Below are positions 23,240 to 35,720 of a stretch of 64,000 nt of DNA, one piece after another. Numbering within the stretch: the first letter of the stretch is position 1; every line of letters begins with the position of its first letter. Made by a program: the position numbers and the translations under genes. Under the pieces are notes generated by a model that saw only the letters and a list, made by a program, of their open reading frames with translations, searched no databases and was not told the DNA's origin. Source of the stretch: Serinus canaria (Eukaryota > Chordata > Aves > Passeriformes > Fringillidae). The DNA lies in contig NC_066333.1 of NCBI RefSeq assembly GCF_022539315.1, positions 5,279,501 through 5,343,500 on the forward strand. Reading direction: 5' to 3'.

Positions 23240-24505
23240 TTTTTAGCAATTCCAACTCTTTCCACCTCCTTTCTCATTCCCAAGGATTTCTACTGACTTG
23301 CAGTGTTACATCAAACACCTGATCCCAGCACTGCTCCAAACCACTTCGGGCCAGGGTGAGGTACAAGAGGAACACCTTGGACAGCATCTGGAAAGTGAGA
23401 TCAGCTCTCCTCCTGGCCAGAAGCTCAGAGCCCTGGACATTTTGCTAAATGAACTCCCCTGCTGAAGAGGTCTGCTGAAAAAAAAACCTTCAGTGATTTG
23501 CCTGCTGCCTCCCTTGTCAAGGAAAACATTGAGGGGGAAACAAAAAAACCCAAAACCTCATTTTTAACAAAAAAATCTGGGTGGTGGGCATGCTCTGGAC
23601 TGTTTGGCAAAGTTCATTTGCACAGGCAGAGGGCTGGTCAGCACTGGTTTCACACCAGCTGCTCTGGTAAAAACATTCCTTGCTTGCACCATTTCATTGC
23701 AAGCCCTTTATCATGCCTTTGTCCCAGGCAAACCCACCCTGAGCAGCACAGAAACCTGTCACCCCACACACTGCTGAGGCCCTCAGTCCCTTTGTGCAGG
23801 CTGTTTCATTTCATAAACTCAAGGGTCACTTTTATTGTGGTCTCTGCTAAATGAAATCACAAAAGCAATTTAAAATCGCTTAAGCAAATCATGAAAGATG
23901 CAATATGAGGAAAGGGCTGTGAATAATGGTTAGCCTAAAGCATTGCAACAAAGGGAGTGACTGTGCTTCTGTCAGGTCCTTTCTCTTGGTCTGTATCCTT
24001 CATGCTGATTCCTCATCTTCTGCCTAAGATTTTGGGCAGGAGCTCATCAAAGGAGAAAGCCACTCTTATCAAATTTCTAACATTGCCTGCTATTCTTCAT
24101 GGAAAAATGATCTGCAGGATGTAGAGAGCTGCAACTGAGTCTGGCATTTCACATATGCAGTAGCCAGAAAATAATAACAAAAACACAGGATACCATTTTT
24201 ATACTGGAAATTATTTTCTGGGGGGGAAAAAAAATATCAGTGTATCCTGTGAACTTCATTCTTATCTGACCAGCATTCAGAAGAAACTTCTGGCTGCCCC
24301 CAGCCAGAAGCTTTGTCCCAGTAGGCAATAGTCCCATATACAACAAAGCTGGAGGTGACTAAAATGGCTGTGAGATAAATTTTCAAGCAACTTTTCTTTC
24401 TATCCCATCTCCCACCATCAGCAATATGCTTCACAGAATATTTTTGTTGCTCAAGGATGAATTTCTTACAACTCTGAAAAGCTCTGTTCACCTTTTATCA
24501 GGTCC
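23240..24505. other. Unique noncoding sequence
   Basis: No gene seen. The patch at 23840-23900 is AT-rich. The 118-codon plus frame (23498-23854) has no known motif. Confidence 0.5.
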
Positions 24506-24596
24506 TTTACGTGTATGGCACTGGCTGTGCCATACATGTAAAATATGTATTTACATATTTACAAGTATGTAAATACATACTTTACATGTATGGCAC
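24506..24596. repeat. Three-arm palindrome with two alternative hairpins
   Basis: Two 31-bp inverted arms, 24527-24557 and 24566-24596, pair with a single mismatch around an 8-base loop. A third related 16-bp arm at 24506-24521 (TTTACGTGTATGGCAC) matches the outer end of the right arm (24581-24596) with one difference. It can pair instead with 24527-24542 around a 5-base loop. The structure could be a small inverted-repeat element, a hairpin RNA or a replication-born palindrome. Confidence 0.9.
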
Positions 24597-25589
24597 AAGT
24601 GTTTTCTCAGATATTCCTTGGTGTCCTGGATCCTGTGAGATCAGATTTCCCAGCTCTCAGTGCCCAGGTAAGGGTGAGAATTCTCCTCAATGCAGCACAG
24701 GCAGCTAGCAAGGGGCAGCCCCTGTCTGTGACAGATTCATTGTCACCCAGGATAAAAGATGCCTGGACTCACTCAGTGATGCCAAAGTGATGCCTCAGAG
24801 CTCCACTGGACCAGGTTCCTCTGGGTCAGAACTCATTTCTACCCATGTTTTCTTGATCTAGGTTTTCTAAGGCAGCCACAAGTCAGCAGCATTCAAAGAA
24901 TTTACAAAACCAGCAGTTTTTAAGGCTTTGGTGCCTTAATTTCTGGCTGGGTGGGGGAAAGAAGAAAAGGAGAGGGTTTGAAGCAGGAGTCTCGAAGTGA
25001 AGGTCAGAAACTGCACTCAGCATCACAAGAGGCTTTTGAAAAGCCTGTACTCTTGCTGTGGTGATGCTCAGCTCTGTCGAGGAGGAAGGAGCACCCAAAC
25101 GTCCCTCTTTTGGGCAGCATCTCACAGCCCCCAAACCTGAGGCTTCCAGCTGGATCTGTTGGACAATATTCAAAACTGGATTAAGGTGCTGCAGCAGACC
25201 CTCATCTATAAAATGTGATCCAAGCAGAACCTGCACATCTGAAACAGCAGAAATTCTGCAGATGGTGGGCCAGATATGCCCTTGTTTTAAGCCAAGGATC
25301 ACATTGGATCTCAACAACACCTTCTGGACTGGCCACACTCTGCCTGCCACAAAAACAATCCTGCAGAGACACAGCCCACGAGCCCAAAGATCCCCAAAAG
25401 CTGGAGAGGATTGGGTGAACTTCCACTCCAGCTGTTCATAAGGTTCCAATCCTGCTGCATCACCTGACCACCAACCTAAGGATCCCCAGAGTATCTGGAC
25501 AGCATGAAAGCAGTAGAGGGGATGGCCCAGAAAAGAAGAGCATTTTATTTCTTCCCTCAAGAAGTGTCTCAATAAACACTTTTATCATA
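24597..25589. other. Region with a long unrecognised minus-strand frame
   Basis: A 229-codon ATG frame runs on the minus strand from 25572 to 24883. It is the longest frame in the window not caused by low-complexity DNA. The product has mixed composition, ends in a Phe/Pro-rich then Cys-rich tail, and shows no domain or signal I recognise. A 127-codon plus-strand frame (25058-25441) overlaps it, so the area is simply poor in stops. No promoter, splice or poly(A) context is visible. Probably chance or a very old decayed element. Confidence 0.2.
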
Positions 25590-25960
25590 ACCCCCTTCAA
25601 AAAGAAAATCCTTTCTAAGCTTATGCATGATAATAACATTTCCCACATTTTCAATTAGCTCAGATAATCTCACTAACAGCTATTGATAACCCACCTTTAG
25701 CTGCGAGCACCCGTGCACCTGTGTGTGCAAGGAGACAAGCCATGCCTGACAGGGGGAGAGGCAATGAGAAATGAACTGCCTGAAATTAACTTTAAGCGTC
25801 CAAGTGATTAAACCATTGTGCTGTGATTGTGTAGGATACTGCCTTTCTTCGGCAATTAAGACTGTATTGATCAGCTAGCAGGAGGAAAGGGGCCGGCAGA
25901 GCGATGCTCATTCAGGCTGCCATAATTAAGAGTGATCATCTATTGTTCTGGAGCACACGG
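25590..25960. promoter_or_regulatory. Strong candidate conserved noncoding element
   Basis: About 370 bp of unique sequence: ATGCATGATAATAAC, CAATTAG (25652-25658), GCTATTGATAAC, GTGATTAAACC, CGGCAATTAAG and GCCATAATTAAGAGTGATC words. Sharp AT-rich boundaries and no repeats fit a developmental enhancer. Confidence 0.4.
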
Positions 25961-27849
25961 CACAGCCCAGCCCCATCAGGCTCTTCCCTCTGCCTCCCTC
26001 TCCCTTCCCTGGCCCAGGAACACGTGGATTGAGCATCTGCTTGGAGTGAGAATTGGAGCAGGAGCTGGCTGAAGTTGCTCTGTAACAGGTCAGGATTAAA
26101 TTCGTATCTTTTCCCATCCATTCAGCCCCTAGAGAAGCAGCTTCTGCTGTTTAATAGCAAGATGGGGAAAAAAAGGGGGGAAAACGGAGCGGGAGAGAAT
26201 ACAGACCACCACATCTGAAAGCAGTTCTTGGGCTGACCATGGGGTAACAAAGCTCACCAAGGCTTTGGGGAAATTGCACCTCTGCTTTTGTGCGGGCCAC
26301 TCCATCGAGAACAAACACTTTCCTAAATAAATCCTCTGGCTCCTAAAATTAATCTTTTTTTGAAAAAAAAGTCATTTATTTCATGTATTTTTTTCCTTCC
26401 CAAATGCACTCAAACTAATCTTCTACCCTTAAACACAGCTTGAAATTGGCTTCTGATTTATATCTTAACTAGCAAATTTCTTTCTCACAACTTCTGCTGA
26501 GCCCTTGCTAACATGCAGTGTTGCTTTGCCTTTCTTCACTTTCATGGCTCCAGCCTGGGAAAACTGGCATGGAATAACAGCATTTAAAATATCAGCTGAC
26601 AGACTGTGAGTTCATGATTTCTATGACAGCAGTCCTTGGGCATTTAAACTCTTGTGGTAAAGGGTATTTCCTTACTTATTTATTCTAGTTCCCAGTATAT
26701 CACTTCTCAGGGTATGGATGGTACTTACTGTGAGCCTCAGAAAAACGATCCATGTCAGTCAAAGTGTGTTATTGTGGGCTTGGGGGAGGATTTGGATCAT
26801 TTCCTCCTGAAGACTACAGAATGCAGCACCTGAAAACACACTTGTCCAAAAGAAAGCAAGGGAACGGGCCACTGAGCCACATCCAGGAGTGATACAGTGA
26901 TTTCTTATTCATCAACAAGACCTTGCAAAACCCTGCTGCTGGCATCTTAAACATGGTGATAATCACTGATATTTTCCTTCACCTCCATGGATTGCTATCA
27001 AAGAGAAAAGATTTGCATACATGGTGACATTACTTGCCACAGCCACAAAGCCTAATTTTCATCTTGGTCCTTTAAACCTAAGTGTGACTGAAGCTTTCTC
27101 ATTTTCCATGTCTGTCCCAGGCACTGAGCTAAAAGCACAGGCTGACAAGAAGGGCTGGCACACAGTGTCTGTGTGCAGCCCACATCCAAGTAGCACCTCC
27201 CTTCATAACAACAAATCAAGGACTCTGTTCTATCCTCTCAACCTTGTCAGCCTCACTTTACTTTAAACCCATCTCACTACTTGAGTCACAGTTCTTGTTT
27301 TAGTAGATGAGATGTGGCCTTGCCATTGTTTTTCCAGTTCTCAGTCCTGGCCCTTGTGGAGATCATTGTTCACCCCTGTTAGCCCATGTTCCCTGCTGAA
27401 CACAGATCTCCTTCCTGCCTTTCCATGAGGAGCATTTGCACTTCCTGCTGCTTGACAAAACCCCTGCCCATGACAACAGTACATCCAGGTCCTGGCAGCC
27501 TGAGCCCTGGCACTCTGCAATTTCATTTTCACTGCCTATCCCAATCCTCCCTCCTTGCTGACTTTCAATGCTACAAGCTGCTGCAGGACAAGAGTTGGAG
27601 ATCTCTCCTTTGCTCCTTTCCTTCCTCTCATAAGCTCAGTGCTACTGAACAGCTCTTGCCCGGGCAGAGTAAAGGGTTAATCATGAAGATCTGGAAGAGG
27701 CAGTGCTGTCCTGTCACAGAGCTGCCCTCCTGCCTCTTCCTCACACATCCACACTGCTCACATAGCCTGCATTCCTCCCTGTTAACACCACTAAGCTTTG
27801 ACCTGAACTAGACATGGAGCTAAATATGTGTGCACCTGTCCCCTTCTAA
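25961..27849. other. Unique noncoding sequence
   Basis: No gene seen. A perfect octamer ATTTGCAT lies at 27011-27018. AT-rich stretches at 26330-26480 may hold minor regulatory sites. The 141-codon plus frame (27386-27811) is Leu/Ser/Pro-rich without motifs. Confidence 0.5.
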
Positions 27850-28180
27850 TGACCTGCTATTATCATTTTCCACCCCTCTTTTTTTGATTGATGGATATTA
27901 TATGCAGAGTGACCCTCAGGATTTTTTTTTTCCCCCCTCCTCTTTTTGTTAGGCCTTGCTAAAGCAACCTGCAAATTAATTTAATATCCTCTTTTGGTTG
28001 GGAGCTATGAAACGAGGGCTGGAGGCTGATGATGCGTAAACCATTTGTGGCATGTATTTAATCTCTGGACAATGGATAGAGATGTTAGTGCATGCTACAC
28101 TAAGTTCTATTTACGCTGCCTATTAAGTGCAGTCAAGCTGAAGGCAATTGGAGCACATTACAGGGCCTAATGGGAGAGGA
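27850..28180. promoter_or_regulatory. Candidate enhancer with PBX-HOX type site
   Basis: TGATTGATGG at 27885-27894 matches the composite PBX-HOX consensus known from Hox autoregulatory enhancers. It is followed by GCAAATTAATTTAATATCC, GATGATGCGTAAACC, and GAGCACATTACAGGGCCTAATGG. The block is unique and has few stop-free frames. It is one of the best enhancer candidates here, by motif only. Confidence 0.42.
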
Positions 28181-31100
28181 TGCTACACAACAGTACATTA
28201 AAGACTGAAAATGAATTAAGAAGGAAGCATGGTAGAGAAAGCAGACAAGGAAAGGGTTCTGTATACAGATAACTCTTATTGACAGCACAAATATTCATGT
28301 ACTCTGAGTTCCCAAATCCAATTTTGGTATTGGATACCACTCTAGAGGGAATGTTTTGAATTCCATTTTCATGCAGATACAAAATGACTCGAAGCCAGCC
28401 TGCCCCTCCCATCTCCACCTCAGTGGTTTGCATAACCTGATGCTGGGAAATGCATCCCCTTTTTCTGCCTTGCACAGCTAAGCCAGATCCCTCTTGACCA
28501 CCTAAATCAGGCTAAACTTTGTCAGTCTGCTCCTTGAAATGAGCCTACCCCAGGAATGACAAGTAGACCTTGCTGCACTCCCAGTCCTGCTTACTCTCCT
28601 TGGCACTTCTTGCTCTGGCTGTCACTGAGAAAATTCAATGCCTCTGGGAAAGACAGGAGAGAAATGGACAGTGGGAGCAGGCTGTGAGTTGTGAACACTC
28701 TATCTTTGCTTTTGACTTTTTTGTCACTGTTATCTGGATGGGAAGAATTTAGAGATGACAAAATACTGGCCTGCTGTCTGCTCAAAAACCAGGCTCCAGA
28801 ACCCAGCAGTGGCACTGCTTTACTCCATTTCACACACACAATTTTATGAATTTACTTTTAGGTGTGAAAATCTCTACTTTTGAAGAAACTGGCTTGCTAT
28901 TTCTTTCTGAGTATGGTGGCTTCATTTAGACTGGTGAAAGAAAAGTCCAGTTTATCATTTCAAACTTGCACATAAGGAAAAGAGAAGCAGCAACCAACCT
29001 ACTAAAGCCACATGCTCACACTGATCAGCTCTGCTCATCATTCCACCAAGGCTTTCCCAAGATCCAGCTCTGACTGAGAGTGTTCCTGCCAGGCTCCCCA
29101 GTGCTGTGACCTGAAAGCACCTGCCCACGGTAGTTTTGACACTTATTTTAGGACAATATTCCTTTGACTCAAGGCTTCCCTGCCTGCCCTTCCCAGAGCT
29201 TCACTGACTGTCAAAGGCTGGCCACCAATCCTGGGAGGAGAGCCCCACCCCTGAGTCCTGAGGACAAGCCCAAGAGGGTGTCCTCTCTTCCTTTGCACCT
29301 CCCAGAGGTCAGACTTGCCTCTGACAAGAAGCCCCTTGCTGCTTTTGGCAGGTTGGGTTTCTCCACCAACTTGATGGCACCAGAAAATACCTGTTAATAA
29401 TCAGAAAAACAAACCCTATTTATACCCAGTAAATAAACTAAGAATGGACAGACAAAGAGCCTGCAAGGAACCAGGAACTCTCTGACATCCCAAAAGCCTG
29501 AGGTTACACCTGGATAACACAAGAGAGTTTTCCTTCAGAATAAGATTGTGCTAAAGAAAAAATTTTTTCTTTCTTTTGGGTGTCCAAGACCTTATGATTT
29601 CCTCTTCCTTCCATTTCTTGAAGTGTAGAGTGAAGGGCATAAAGGAATTACTTTTCACCTAGTCAGTTTGTTCTAAAAGCAGTTCTGGCAATAAAAGGAA
29701 ATAATATTAGAATCCTTTAATAACCATCCTGGTTTGGCAGCAAGGGAGAGTTTTGGGTCTTTTAAAATACTAGCAGAGTAAAAAAAAATCAATTCATTGC
29801 TAACATGAACAGAAATATGGTGGAACCAATACCTGAGCTTAAACTAGAACATAGACAGGAATTCAAACTAATCTGTTCAAGGCAGGCACTGACCAGCCAG
29901 TGACTTTGTCTGGTTATAAGCATCAAACTTGCAGCTAAGCTCTGCAGGAAAAGAAGTGCAATTGTTTGCAAGCAAACCTCCCAAGTCCAAGAGAAATGAC
30001 TTTCACACAGTATTTGGATAGGGCTGGAGGGAAGAGAAAGGAAAGAAGTGTTGTTTCATGGAGGTCTTTTTTTTCCTTGGCTGGTGAAACACTTCCTCCT
30101 CTTGATGATATTCTTGTAACAAGTGCCCCTTCTGTTTTCCAGAGCAAAACAAATTCTGGAATAATTATATAATTTATATTTTCTATTAAACATACCTTAA
30201 TTATTTATTTAATAATTATTTCCCTAGGAAATATAGCCTTGCTTATGTTTATGGAGATTTGAGACCTTCTCGTACTTCTGCAGGAAGTTCCTTTGGCCAC
30301 TGTCATTGGTGTTTAGAGTCTGTTGTGATACCAAGGCAGTCTGAATTAACTCTGGGCTGTTTGTAGGAGGCAGATGCTACACAGCTACCAGCTCTGCTGT
30401 GTCTGATAATTTTGGCACAACTTCCTGCCCCATTCCTGTAGCCACAGTCTTGCACACTCAGTGCTCAGCTCACAGCCACAACCTTTCCACAATGCCCCAA
30501 AGGTGATGAGACAAATCACAAACCCAAAAAGTGTTCATGGGCTTCTTGTCCCTTTTTGGGTGTTGAAGGTGATGCCCAGCTGCTCTGATTTGAAGAGTAG
30601 TTCAAGAATGAATTGTTTTGACATTAATTTGAGATCCTTCCTATTTTTGAAAGCATCCCGGGAGGAGGAAGAGTAAGGGAGAGAAGTGAGCAAGAGTTTC
30701 CTTCCAGCTAGCACTAAAAATCCAATCACAGCTTTCTTTTTCACCTTCTTCTTGAGTTTCCCTCTCTTCCCATCCCCAGCAAAAGACTGGGTAAGCAGAA
30801 GAACAAACAGGCAGGGGCGGCAATATTGCCAAAACTTACAGACCTCAAAACTTCTCATCAGAATAGAAAAGGCTGAATGAAATCAACTTCCAGCCTTGGA
30901 GGAAAGGAGAGGGAAGGAGAAGTGAGTCGGGAAGCAAAGCAGTATCACACAAAATCAGCAAGAAATGTTTATCAGAGACCCAAAGGTGCTGCTTTCCTGG
31001 GGTTATCAGGACCAAATTCCCACTGTGGCCAAAGAAGAAGTGCTCCTACCTTCAGAGCACCCCTCACTGGTCACTGGTGAACCAGGAAAATTCTCTGAGG

Positions 31101-31670
31101 CCACTGCAAGGACCTGTGAGTAACACAAGGCTGGCAGCACTTTGCCCTTTGCTTCCTCACTGAGGGTTATCCAGCTTAACAAGTTCTCCACAGTTCAGGG
31201 AGTGTTTCAAAGGTTCAAAGTTTCTTGTTGTTTATAAGAAGAAGGTCTGAGTTTATCATCAGTGCGATAAAGCTGCTGAAAACAATCATGATAATCAGTG
31301 GATGCAGCCCAACAGGAACGTCCCAGTCCAAGGCAGCCCAGATACAGCCATCACCTGCTGATCGTTAAACTCTCTGAAAGCCAATGCACAAGTGAGAACC
31401 CCTTGGGCAGTGCCATGACCCTTTGTCAGGAGTTAAAACAAATAACAAAGCAGGGTGAAGGACTTTGAAAAAAGCCCTGAGAACACTTATCTGCTGGGAT
31501 CCAGCTTCATCTGGAAGGCCTCACCATCATCATCTTGTCTAACACACCTCTCTGGGGACTCTGCACATCCTCAGATGGCCTAACCACTCCTTGGTGCTGC
31601 CTCACATGGGCTGACATGAGCTAAGGGAGCAGGGTCTTCTGGAGTCACATTGCCATTGCAGCACCATCAA
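28181..31670. other. Unique noncoding sequence
   Basis: No gene, mobile element or tandem array seen in 3.5 kb. AT-rich stretch at about 30165-30235 with TTAATTATTTATTTAATAATT. Frames up to 107 codons occur on both strands and lack motifs. Confidence 0.5.
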
Positions 31671-34600
31671 TTTAAATACACTGCTCTAAAAGAAAAAACT
31701 TGGTTTTGTTATTAAAAAAACAAAAAAAATCTACTTTTCCAAAACTGTCACTGTCCCTGATCCACTGGGATGTCCAGAGACTATGCCACTGCTCACACAA
31801 ACATGGGAACATTCCCTTTTCATGCAGGTAACCAGAGAAATCTGTGGGGTGTGTGGAAGGAGGGGGCAGGACCAGCAAACTCTCAAGGACAGTAAAACCT
31901 TCTATTGAAGGCAGAGATGAAAGACAGAGAGAAGAGGGGGAAGGCCATACATTAAACAAAGCAGAGGAATGCACTGCTTTGTCCAGCTGCTGCTGATGAT
32001 GAGCAGAACAGGCCCACGGGATGTGAAGCGGAGGAACCACAAAAATTACCACGTAGGATTAATTTAGGATAGCGAACAAATGACAGCCCACAGCCCCTGA
32101 TTTTGTTTCCCAAATCACAGTCTCACCTGCCTGTTGCCCAGGGTTTATGCATTGGGGTGGATGGCAGAGAGTGGAAATCCCACAATTCCCATACAAGTTA
32201 CAAGATACTTCTCCTGTCACAGAGAACCCGCGGGTTCAGTTTGTCCCAATGACTTTGTGACGTTTGTGGAGATGACAGATACTGAGTATCCCCCTGGCAA
32301 CCTGGGAAAGAACAGGGTAGATAGAGGGGCTGAGGGTAGGAAAAGCACATTCTCCTGATCCAGGGGGTTGATAGGAGAGCACAAGGGTCAGCAAGGGAGG
32401 TGAGAGCCTGAGCTTTGTGGAGAAAAACATCGGTTCAACAAGGCTGCTGGAGAAATGCAGTGTAAGGCAGCTCTGCACGAGCTGCCTTGTCGAGTGATGC
32501 ATTTATTCAACTGACTTAAAATCATTTTAGAAATCCATGCAAGGTTTTTGGATTCTGAGACATCTTTGGCAGCACAACAAAAGAACAGAGGCTTTAAAAT
32601 GCTGTATTAAACAGGAAATTGTGCAGCTCTCCACTGAAAATCCCTTCCCACCTCATTTTCCGCATTCTTTTGCACTCTTCATCATTCTGGAAATTGAATT
32701 TTTAGGCACACTCAAGATGGCCACAGCAGATAGTCTTGGCAAATCCAGGTCTCAAGGAGAAAGGCAGATGAAGGGGTCTGCAGCCCCACACTATCCCTTC
32801 CTGCCATATCTGACACCTTGTAGATTGTGATGAGTCTGCTGTGGAAAAGTGAATATTTTTATTTTCTAGTTCCCCTAAGGAGTTTCTCAGTGACAACCTT
32901 TGCCTTGTCACCTGCAGGTCAAGCAATTACCTCAGGTATATCCATTTACCAAACTGCGGCTTTCTCTTTTTATGTTTTTAATATATTCTTCAATCAGAAG
33001 GGATTGAAATAATTATACCTCAATATTTTGACTTGCTGAGAGTTTTTGGGAAAGAACATTAAAATAATCCTTTCTATACCTGAAGTGTCTCGCCCTCCTC
33101 AGTATTGTTTCCTCAATTCCACTTTTCTTGTTCTCTTTTCCATATAGAAAACTTTATTCTGTAATTTATATTTCAAAAGGTATAAAATCCCTGGCTATCC
33201 ATCTCAGTTCCCCAGTAGTTCTCAGCAGCCTGTAACAATGGCAGCTTCTCCAAGGATCAGTTTTACATGTTTTTTCCTAGCTTCATCATGAAACTTGTAA
33301 AATGAGGAGCTGGTTCATTGCTAACCCACCTTCCACAATTTCACTTTATATTTTATAGCAACTTTGATATTTTAAAAACCAGCCCTCTGCCTCTCTCCTC
33401 TCCTTACCACTGTATTTCATTAACCAGCAATGCACAAGCTGAGCTGCAACATTCAGAGAATCAATAACCAAAAACTTTCCCTCACCTCTCCGTGCCTCAC
33501 TGAACATCAGACCATAACACCCCCTGGAAAATACATGTTAGGGATGTTACAAGGTCTGTTATTACCAAACTCGAGTCATTTCAGCCCCTTCCATGCAGGA
33601 CCAATAAACACATGCTCTTTTCACCTACAAATCCCCAACAGCCTCTGCAATTAATACCTAATTAACAAACAAAAGCAGAGATGCCAGGTGGAACAGCACA
33701 AACCCATTCACAGCTCACAAAGGGAACAATTAACTACTGCCAGCTAAGGACAGTGAGAAAAATATTTTGTTATTGAATAAAGCCCTCCTGCCAGGGTTGG
33801 ATGTGTTTATAAAAATAAAATAAACCAGCTCCAGTTCAAGTGCAAGATGTGGGCTCTGAGTCAGGAATTGCTTTTGGTAGGCCAGGGGCTGGACCAGAGG
33901 GTCATTACCATTCCCTTCTGACAATAGGGCCATAAATCCACTGTCCTTCCAACTACTTTTAACACAGATTATTTCTGTCTTTTTGTGAGCCGTGAAGTTG
34001 CTCCCGCAAGAGATAAAGCAGACTTCACCACTGAATGAGCTCAGAACTGCACAAATTGGCTTCTTCCAGCAAACCTCGCACTTGTACACGGCTAACAAAT
34101 TACCAACAATATCTGTGGAGGGGAAAAAAATATCTTCACTGTTCCCAACTTGAGTGAAGGTGTGCTTGAGCTCCAGCTGAGGTTCAGCTCATGGGGTCTG
34201 GCAGCCTGAGACGTGAGCTTGGTGCACGTGTGTCCTTGCAGGGTAAATCAGTGCCTGGCCCCATCAGTGGAGCTCAGAGGAGGTGGCTGCAGCAGGCTGG
34301 CTCTGCAACAGGACTCAGTCCTCCTGTTCCCTCTCCATCCTCCTCTGAGGTTGGCACTGGGGAAGTGGCCACATCCATCCCCCTGCCTGCCCTTGTCCCA
34401 TTTTCTCTGAATCTGAAGCAGTTTGTCTGGGGAGCCCCAGAGCTTTCAGAGTGGTTCTGCTCTCAGCCCACCCTCCCTTGGTTTGGGCATGTGAGTGTAA
34501 AGAGCACCAGCCCTGGTTCATACTCAGCAAGGCAGGGATGGATCCTCTCCAGGGAGAGTTCTGCAAGTGGGCAAAGAGCAGGGTCAACCTCTCCTGCTCT

Positions 34601-34708
34601 CTGGCCATAAATGACACATTGATTACATTTAAAGTTAAGAACTTTTTCTGTTGCTAGAACTGTACAGTGTTAGGAAAGGAACATCATTCTTATTAGTACA
34701 GAGATGTT
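31671..34708. other. Unique noncoding sequence
   Basis: No gene seen. An AT-rich stretch at 32930-33400 contains TTGAAATAATTATACC. The frames at 31672-32052 (126 codons, minus), 33730-34098 (122, minus) and 34191-34610 (139, plus) have no recognisable domain. Confidence 0.5.
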
Positions 34709-34856
34709 CCTTGCCCCATCCCTGGAAGTGTTCAAGGCCAGGTTGGACAGGATATTGAGCAACCTGTCCTAGCAGAATGTGTCCCTGACATGGCAGGTGG
34801 TTGGAACGAGATGATCTTTAAGGTTCCTTCCAACACAAATCAATCTGTGATTTTGA
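34709..34856 (+). mobile_element. CR1 LINE 3'-end fragment
   Basis: Plus-oriented CR1 tail of about 150 bp: CCATCCCTGGAAGTGTTCAA, GGCCAGGTTGGACAGG, GACATGGCAGGTGGTTGGAA, GATGATCTTTAAGGTTCC, TTCCAAC, and a decayed octamer end. The ORF2 part is lost. Inactive relic. Confidence 0.9.
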
Positions 34857-35429
34857 TTCTGAGATAATAATAATAAAGATAACTCTATGAAAAATCTACT
34901 TTGCTCTCAAGTCTGAGTTTTCTTTCTTTCACTGTGTTTCTGTTGGAGCAGGTATCAAACCAGGACTTGGCAGTGCCCACGGGCACAGGCTGCCCAGCCC
35001 TGCTGCCAGCTGCACATCCTGACACATTAAACCCTATTTTTTCTGAATTACTATTCATGTATCTCCCACCAGCTACCCAGGCTCTGTGCTGGGGGTTTTA
35101 ACTCCCAGGTGAGCACCTGAAGATGTGTTTGGAGAGGGACAGACCCCAGTGCAGCAGCAGCACTTGTCCCATCCACCCACCCTGCCAGGGCTCACGTGGT
35201 GACACTCAGTGCCCACCTGCCCTGCCCTCAGGTTTATTTCCAGCCCCTGTAATGTGACCCTGCACTTTGCTAAGTCCTGCACTCCAACACCAGCCACATT
35301 CCCACTGCAGCCAATGCACGCACAGCTCCCAAGTCCTGCATGGACTAGCCACTAAATCAGGGCTGTAAAAGTATTTTTGGCCCCCTGCCCAGTATGTGTA
35401 CCTCTTAATCCCTAATTCCAATTGTGTAA
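34857..35429. other. Unique noncoding sequence
   Basis: Begins with a short ATA-rich patch (about 34863-34877). The rest is GC-richer with motif-free frames of about 65-75 codons. Confidence 0.5.
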
Positions 35430-35720
35430 ACTAGGCATGACATAACGGGTGTGCCATGGAAATATGCTCTATAAAGTTGATTACCGTGCTTCATCCCATT
35501 AGAACAGCAGTCACTGTAAAGCTCTAGATAAGGCTAAAGCAATTTATTTGTGTTTCTAAAGGAGATGGGCACATTTTGACTTTTCAGGGCATGATCAAAC
35601 TTGACAGGCAGACTCTAGAGCTATTTTGCAGCTCTCATAACAGCACATTTCAACCTGTACTGGGTAGGAATTTTTAAACCAGATATCCTAAAAGGTCAGA
35701 TCAACTGTGGCTGTTCCTTG
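35430..35720. promoter_or_regulatory. Candidate conserved noncoding element
   Basis: A unique block with GACATAACGGG, AAGTTGATTACCG, AAAGCAATTTATTTG and CTTGACAGGCAG (MEIS-like) words. Composition suggests a regulatory element. Inference only. Confidence 0.32.

Noticed and set aside
22986..23283. Tyr-Leu-Ser-Ile repeat proteins
   Set aside because: Readings of the GATA array.
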